From NCBI GenBank assembly GCA_910589415.1, contig OU342632.1, positions 45,435,341 to 45,499,340 of the forward strand: 64,000 nucleotides of DNA. Direction: 5' to 3'. A program made the translations under genes and the position numbers. The notes beneath the pieces were generated by a model. That model ran no database searches and was not told the DNA's origin. It saw only the letters and a program-made list of their open reading frames with translations. Numbering within the stretch: the stretch's first letter is position 1; the number at the start of each line of letters is the position of its first letter. Of this stretch, positions 57,600 through 64,000 are shown in pieces. Source of the stretch: Malachius bipustulatus. Taxonomy: Eukaryota; Arthropoda; Insecta; Coleoptera; Melyridae.

Positions 57600-60500
57600 A
57601 TGAATAAAGTATTAAGTGGCTTTGAATTTAAATTATTTTCGTGTTTAAGTATTCTTGGATTTGTTCCTTATCAATATTCAAAGACCAATGGGAGAAAAAG
57701 GATAATATGTGGGAAGATAGTTACATTATCCTTACTTGCTTTATGTACATATTTGTCATTATATTCTGTTCAGGCTAGATTTTTTACGAAGGAAACTCAT
57801 ATTATAGCATCCTATTACAGAATAACCATGCACCTATTTGAATTTACTATAGACATTATATCCAGTCTTTTTCTACTGTCTAATGGTATAAGAGTTATGT
57901 TTTTAAGACCAGACTTATGGCAGAATATGTGGGAAAATATCTCCAAATCATGCATAATCAATAAAAACTCGCAAAAAAATCACCAAAAGATTCGCTTTAT
58001 TGTAATGAGCATTATTTTAGTATGGCTTATGATCTATAATTTTATGTCTTGGGGTGAAAATGAAAATGATTGTAATAAAGCAAAATATTTTTACATCATG
58101 ACCGACGTATTATATTGCCTTGATTTCTTACAATCGACGGTAATTGAGATTATATTAATGAAGTTATTTCTTAGATATAAAAATTTGAATCTTTCTGCTC
58201 AAAATTTGGTCGAAAAATATAACCCATGTTTCTATCAAATAAAAGATAGAGGTATTTTAAAATGTAATGAAGAATATCTGGTTGCATTCCATAACATTAG
58301 AAACATTTATTTTAGTTTAAACATAGCTGTGACTTGTTATAATAAAATTTTTGGTTGGCAATCATTGTTCTTGTTAGGTAAATGCACTTTTGTTGCTATT
58401 GCTTGGATGGATATGATCCTATTACATGACACACAAGAAGCATATGGACGTGCGATAATCTATTGCCTTATTAAACTAACAATCGTGGTGAGTATTTCTT
58501 AGTAATAAGTCGGCCAATTATTAATTTTTTCATAATATAAAGGATCAAGATTTTTTGAAAAATTCTAAAATCCCATAATAATTATCATACCCCCGAGTTA
58601 AAAGATGCTACTGCCAAACAGAAGTGTTAGAACGCATAGTTGCAGGAAAAAATCGCGTTACCAGCTTCGGAATCGTCATTGTCCATACGTACTGGAACAA
58701 ATTCTCAAAGCTTCATCTAAGAAATTAATTTCCGTCCAAATTCGTTTTTTTTTTTCTACTCATTGCTCATGTTCGGGGCATCATCTGTTAAATAACCATC
58801 GACGCCAATACGTAGAAAAATAACGCAAAAGATGTCATTGTTGAAACAAAACTCGTAGAAAATGAAATTTCCTACAACTTTTCAAATTACAATTTTTTTC
58901 TACGATCGATATTTTTCAAATTAAACCTGAAAATTTTTTATAATTTTCACCACCCTGTATAGAAATTTGCACTACATAATAGGATAGTACATTAAAAGTT
59001 AAAATAGGCACATGTAAGCCGTCAAAATAGGTGTAAAATTCCGGTATTCCCACAAGTGCGACCATCTTGGAAATATTTAACTGAATTATTTATTTACGTC
59101 TTAATTTTTGTTATTTTGCGGCTCTAGGATCAATAGTCCCCAAGATATAGCCTGTACCCAACCTTAACAGACTTCTCAAATGACTTCCCCGCTTTTTTCA
59201 GGTGTAAGTAATTAAAAAAATTACCGATCGTAGAGAAATATAACTTTGATATACAAAGGAAAAAACATTTGACAAATTCAATTTCCTACAAGTTTAGCTT
59301 CTGACATTTTTACCCAAAATATTGAAAATGGCCGAGTTATTCAACAAAAACATATTTTCATAAAATTCAAAAAGACAGACTGATACGTACTTCTGGTCGC
59401 CATTTTGAATTTAGACTTCCTGCGACCGTCCCCCCCCCCCTAGAACAAGAAGGTCAACTTTTTTCGAAACTTGACGTACACTTCTGGTAGTGTATTCGTT
59501 CATTTAAGTAGGATATTCAAATGTATTCAGTACATACTTAATATCGGTTGAAGTGTTGGACAAAATTTTTTATGACACCTGTGGATAAGTGTGTATTGTC
59601 CACTTAAGCCGGCCACTCACTATACTGCAGCGCAGTACGACAGGATCGTACTACGAAATTGTACAACTTCGCAGACAATTGTATACGGCCACTCACTATC
59701 CAGCCGTGCAGTATTGGGCAGTTCTCGTCGAGTAGAGATGTCGGACAATGAGAAAAATTTGTAATTAGCAGCAGCTGTAATTTGTGTTTGTAAATCAAAA
59801 AATGAAAGAAAAGATAATATACTAATCGAAAATGTTGATGCAAAGAATGGTTGCTAAAAATAAATCAATTGTGATTGAATCAAAATGTTTATATATTACA
59901 AAAAACTCCTTTAAACAAAATTATTTTATTTACTAGACATATCTATTTATTAAAAACCCCAAATTTATTGAAATAAACAGCTAATAAGCACGTAAGCACG
60001 TACTTTGTTGTATGATTTTGCCGGCCATCGCCACACACGCTCCAATTCATATCCAATTGCATGCGATCCGACAAAATTGTACTGCTGCAGTTAAAAAGTT
60101 TTAACTGCAAGACGAGCCGATCCAACTCGGTCCGACTTCGTCGGTCGTAGACACACACTATCAAATATCGTACGATCTTGTCGAATCCAACCAAATTGTA
60201 CTGCGCCGCAGTACCATGAGTGGCCGGCTTTAGATGTAGTTTTATATGCCCAAAAGGCCTTTAACTTAGGAAACTCATCAGTGTGGATAATTTACAACTT
60301 TGCTCAAAAAAGCTTCCACTTACATACTACTTTCAATTAGAAAATGAAGTTCATTCATTATTTTGATCTTTGACACTGCAAATCTGAACAACTCAATGGA
60401 TCTGCATTTGTACCACTGCTCAAGTTGCTCAACCAAGAAATGCATCTTCTTCCAATGTTTCTCTTCCCTTGTATCTTGCCCTGGATGATTATTTGTAAAA

Positions 60501-63500
60501 AAGCGTATTTTTCTCCTCTCATCACGTGACCCAGATATTGTAGCTTTCCTATTCTTATTTCGTTCAAAATTTCTTTCTCTTTTCCGATTCTCTTAAGTGC
60601 TTCAGTGTTTGATACTTTGTCTACCCAGCGCATTGTCAAAATTCTCCTCTACGCCCACATTTCAAATGCCTGCAGACGATTACTAAGTAATATCTTTTTT
60701 CAGCATCCAGGCTTCCATCCCGTATTTCAGCACCAGCACCAAGAATACGTCGCATCTTAACACCTTAATTTTGAGAATAGAATATAATAGAATAATAGAA
60801 TAGGTATTTACCATAAAATACCTTTCCCATCTTATTGAATATATCCCAAGCTTGTCCAATTCGAGTTCGAATTTCTTCTGTATATTCATTATTTTCATTA
60901 ACAATTATTATAAGTTAAATAGTAACGGTGCGAGCACACACTCTTGCCTTACCCCAGGTTTTATGTTTACTTCTTCTGAAAGCTAAATCACCTAATTTAA
61001 TACCAGCTGTTTGATTAACATACAAGTGAGCTATTATCCGTATAATCTTTGCTGTTTATATGTTTATCTTTGAGTAGTCGCATGAGGTTGTTTTGGCGGA
61101 CTTTATCAAAAGCCTTATTATAATCCAAAAAGCAGACATACACAGATTGATTGACATCCATACATTTTTGGATAAGCACGTTAAAGCCAAATAAAGCTTC
61201 TCTTGTTCCCACTGCATTCCTAAATCCAAACTGGGATCACTAATATCTTGTTCTATTTTTCTAATTATTCTTTGTTATTGGATCTTCGTCGGAACCTGGG
61301 GCCTTATTATTGTTCTTCCCTTGTTATATAGGGACCAGTATGACTATCGTCTTCCTCTGCCATCAGTATCTCCCTCTGACCATCAAAGAAATCTTGTTTG
61401 TACTCTCTCCATCTTTATAGTTTACCCGTTGTGTCATCTATGATGCGGCCTTCTCTGTCCAAGAGGATATTGCACCTACTTGTAAACTTCCGTCTAGCTA
61501 GTTCTTTAATCTTCTTATGTAAATTAAAGTCATCGTGTTTTTCCTGTAATTCCTTTAGTTCTGTACCATTTTTCTTCGGCTTCTCTTATTTTCATTCTCA
61601 TTTCATTATCTATGTTTTTACATGTCTTGACATCATCATTAGTTGCAGTATCTACCTAGTCATCCAAGATTTCATTCCTTGAGCTGTTTTTCCTTTCAGC
61701 AATTCTTTACTCGGTGATATTATAATTGTTGTTTTAAATAATTCCCATTTGTTGTTCGGGCCTTCATTGTTCTTCAACTGTATATATTATTTAGTTCTTC
61801 ATTGATCTTTTCTGTTAATTGACTTTTTACTAAGGATTCATTTAGCTGTGACAACTCTATAAACGTCTAGTATTCAGAAAAAAACATGTAATAAGTTTTA
61901 TTACTTCTGTCTCTCTCTTATTGGGAATAATGAAATAAAGGCGTAATTGCGTTTCTCTGAAAAAATAAAAGTTTTATTTACAAAATATTCCCTATTATAA
62001 CAATAAACTTAATGAAAACTAAATTAATAATTAATTAAATTACTTATCAGTAAATACAAGATTAATAATTCACCTGTAAAAATAAAAGAAACAACATTTA
62101 AAGCCTTTAATTCAGGTCTTGTTATTTCTCTATAAAAAGTTTATTTTTCACATCATTTCACTTCGACAGTCTGATCTGCACTGTACTGTTCCTCAGGTCG
62201 TCAGCACTATCCACTCCATGCATTTTCCTATCTGACCTACTTAAATCTCGAGCAAAGTCCGCTTTGCTCAAACTGCAAAACTGCAAACTGTTTATACAGC
62301 GGAAACTCCACTTATGAAATAGCGGCCTAAAGAAAAATGTAAATATCCAATATAATAATAACAACCTAAAGAAAACTGATGGCAGGAGTATATGAGTGTC
62401 CTTATTTTCTTTACAAACATTAGGTTTGTTCCAACACGCTATTTTTGTACGGTCCCGGAACCGTCACAGAACCGGTTAGATCGATTTTGTGCGCAAGCGC
62501 TAATATTGCATGGTTTCGTAACCATGCCAAGGTAGGCACGCGTTGGAACGGTTTTTGTGAACGCATCTGAGAGATCATCATCTTGAAACTAACCTGTAAC
62601 CTTACTTTTTCATTTGCGTTTGTTATTGTTTTTCATTTTTGTTGCTTTCTACCAAACACCAAACTAAAAACAATTCTTCTACAATCAATTTGAAATGGAA
62701 GAAGATATAGGTATATATGCTTACATTTAAAATTGGTCTTTATTATTAGTTGATAATCAGAGGAGAATATGATGCAGGTATCACTAAGGTAACTTTACAC
62801 TTTTTATAATCTCATAATTATACTGTTTTATAAGCAAAACACCATAAAATTGATGTTTTTGACAAAATAATGTATTTTTAACATCATTTATAAAACAGTA
62901 AAAGTTTGAGATTAGGTAGGTACAATAAATGTATCAAATGTATTTTTACACAATCTCAAAATTTACTGTTTTATAAATTAAAACGATGTTACAAATACAT
63001 TGTTATTTTGTCAAAAACATCAATTTTATGGTGTTTTGCTTTTATAAAACTGTAATTTTGAAATTACAAAATATCTAAAAATTACCTTAGTGATACCTGC
63101 ATCATATTCTCCTGATTATCAACTAATAACAAAGACCAATTTTAAATGTAAGCACACCTATATCTTCTTTTATCTTATATTTCGTTTCTACAATACCTAC
63201 CTTTAAAAAAAGAAATTGCGTTTATTTTATATATTTTTTTATTAATAAAAAACCATTCATTTCCCTATGCTGCCCGTGTTAAATTTCAGCTTTTTGCCAA
63301 CAATGGTAGCTATCTCTGTCATTTGCTTTGGCTTCTCAATTTCGCCATCTCTCTTTAATGTTGTCACCACTTGAAAGCACAATAATTTAGTGTAGCGAGA
63401 CTTTATCCAGTAGTACTACATAAAATCTATGACAGAAACAGAGAACTAACCTAAAACAAATCCCAAAATCTAACAAACGGACTAATGCGCAAGTCAGTCC

Positions 63501-64000
63501 AGAGCGTACGAACCGTGGTACGAAGCTTGAAGCGAGTATCGATATGACCGTACGAAAATCGATCCGCGAATGGTCCCTAACTCTGTTGGAACGCCACAGG
63601 GATCGTCCAGTAAATCGTCACGAGTTCGTTGGAACGCTTTTCTCTTTCTGCGCATGATCTGGACGGTACAATGTACGGTTTTCGCGTATGTTGGAACAAA
63701 CCTAATATAGCATCAATTTTCGTATGTATAAAGGATCAATATTCACGCGGTATATTTTAAGAGAGATTAATAATAATAAAAATTGAATTCGCATATATCA
63801 ATAAACATATTGCTGAATTTACTAAACAGAATATAAAAACAAACTTTCTTTTCTAGTATGGATCAACAATAATGATAATTGCTTACGACAGGGTAAAGAC
63901 TGAAGCGAGAAAAACTTCACTGATTTGTAAACGACTTGAAGAAAACTTTCCCCTAAATTCTCCGGAAAGACAAGCAACGAGGCTGTTTGCTTTATATACC
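57600..64000 (+). CDS. Gustatory receptor 3, two exons, cut by window end
   Basis: Exon 1 57600-58487 (296 codons), donor GTGAGT at 58488; exon 2 begins at 63857 after TTTCTTTTCTAG and is open for 48 codons to the window end, phase 0. The profile is that of a gustatory receptor: an N-terminal FSCLSILGFVPYQYS stretch, hydrophobic segments, and NKIFGW (residues 248-253). The exon 2 start IIAYDRVKTEARKTS fits the block after the sixth helix in GR1 and GR2. The final TYhhhhhQF would lie beyond 64000. The 5.4-kb intron holds a MITE, a LINE and a large foldback. Same strand and intron position as GR1 and GR2. Confidence 0.88.
58940..59480. repeat. Dispersed repeat fragment in GR3 intron
   Basis: CACCCTGTATAGAAATTTGC and the following 70 or so bases resemble about 15803-15880. 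A poly-C run of 10 or so lies at 59431-59441. Boundaries are not defined. Confidence 0.4.
59607..60229. mobile_element. PIF/Harbinger-type MITE (623 bp)
   Basis: Ends AGCCGGCCACTCA and TGAGTGGCCGGCT are inverted repeats flanked by TTA on both sides (59604-59606, 60230-60232), the 3-bp duplication typical of PIF/Harbinger. Subterminal ACTGCAGCGCAGTAC / GTACTGCGCCGCAGTAC reinforce this. It is noncoding. Confidence 0.75.
60358..61870 (-). mobile_element. RTE-type LINE relic, internally deleted
   Basis: Minus-strand fragments in order: SVYVCFLDYNKAFDKVRQNN (RT motif A, F.D...AFD), then ECVLAPLLFNL-like text near 60940, EEIRTRIGQAW-like text near 60870, LKYGMEAWMLKK, WVDKVSNTEALKRI and KLQYLGHVMRGEKY, ending RRCISWLSNLS. 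The YADD motif is missing between 60905 and 60950, an internal deletion. Frames shift several times, and stops break it. Text to the right (61400-61870) is a more decayed upstream part. It lies in the GR3 intron. Confidence 0.75.
61871..62420. other. Unassigned interval in GR3 intron
   Basis: AT-rich, nothing recognised. Confidence 0.3.
62421..63704. mobile_element. Nested foldback element (1284 bp)
   Basis: Outer ends TAGGTTTGTTCCAACA and TGTTGGAACAAACCTA. A second near-perfect inverted repeat is nested inside (about 62696-62913 against 62960-63172, with TGATGCAGGTATCACTAAGG mirrored by CCTTAGTGATACCTGCATCA). Subterminal zones carry GTTGGAACG motifs several times. There is no ORF of note. 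Confidence 0.75.

Noticed and set aside
1..64000. CRISPR arrays, rRNA genes, operons
   Set aside because: None seen; the sequence is animal nuclear DNA.

Overview
The window is eukaryotic nuclear DNA from an insect. It is AT-rich, has introns with GT...AG borders, and carries divergent ionotropic receptors (IRs) and gustatory receptors (GRs), two chemoreceptor families of arthropods. The expanded IR and GR sets plus the dense MITE, LINE, hAT and Penelope content suggest a repeat-rich genome, possibly a beetle. The order is inference; the sequence does not fix a species.

Left third (1-34 kb): minus-strand divergent IR genes. These are an IR fragment at the left edge, an intact single-exon IR (845-2659), a broken IR (7942-10097) and its intact near-identical paralogue (27409-29214). 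The last two lie in a duplicated block of about 2.5 kb. The broken copy carries an in-frame stop and a 333-bp hAT-type MITE with an 8-bp target duplication, and a solo LTR sits in its flank. Two exons that clearly encode the N-terminus of a carboxylesterase lie at 31528-33195 (minus), and no convincing remainder of that gene is visible.

Right half (35-64 kb): three plus-strand GR genes in tandem (35659-42380, 45813-47906, 57600 to beyond the window). Each has one long first exon and a short last exon encoding the C-terminal segment, joined by one phase-0 intron. Two of these introns exceed 5 kb and are filled with transposons.

The rest is mobile or repetitive DNA. It includes a family of foldback elements with CAGGGTG...CACCCTG ends at TA sites, three copies of a roughly 1.7-2 kb composite repeat built from ~635-bp units, and a Penelope-like fragment in inverted duplicate with hammerhead-ribozyme-like motifs. 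It also includes a 5'-truncated LINE with an intact RNase H domain, an internally deleted RTE-type LINE, a hAT relic, an IS630/mariner-like relic, a tRNA-derived SINE and several nested inverted-repeat elements. The chemoreceptors are presumably membrane proteins of sensory neurons; nothing here shows an operon-like or novel multi-gene system.
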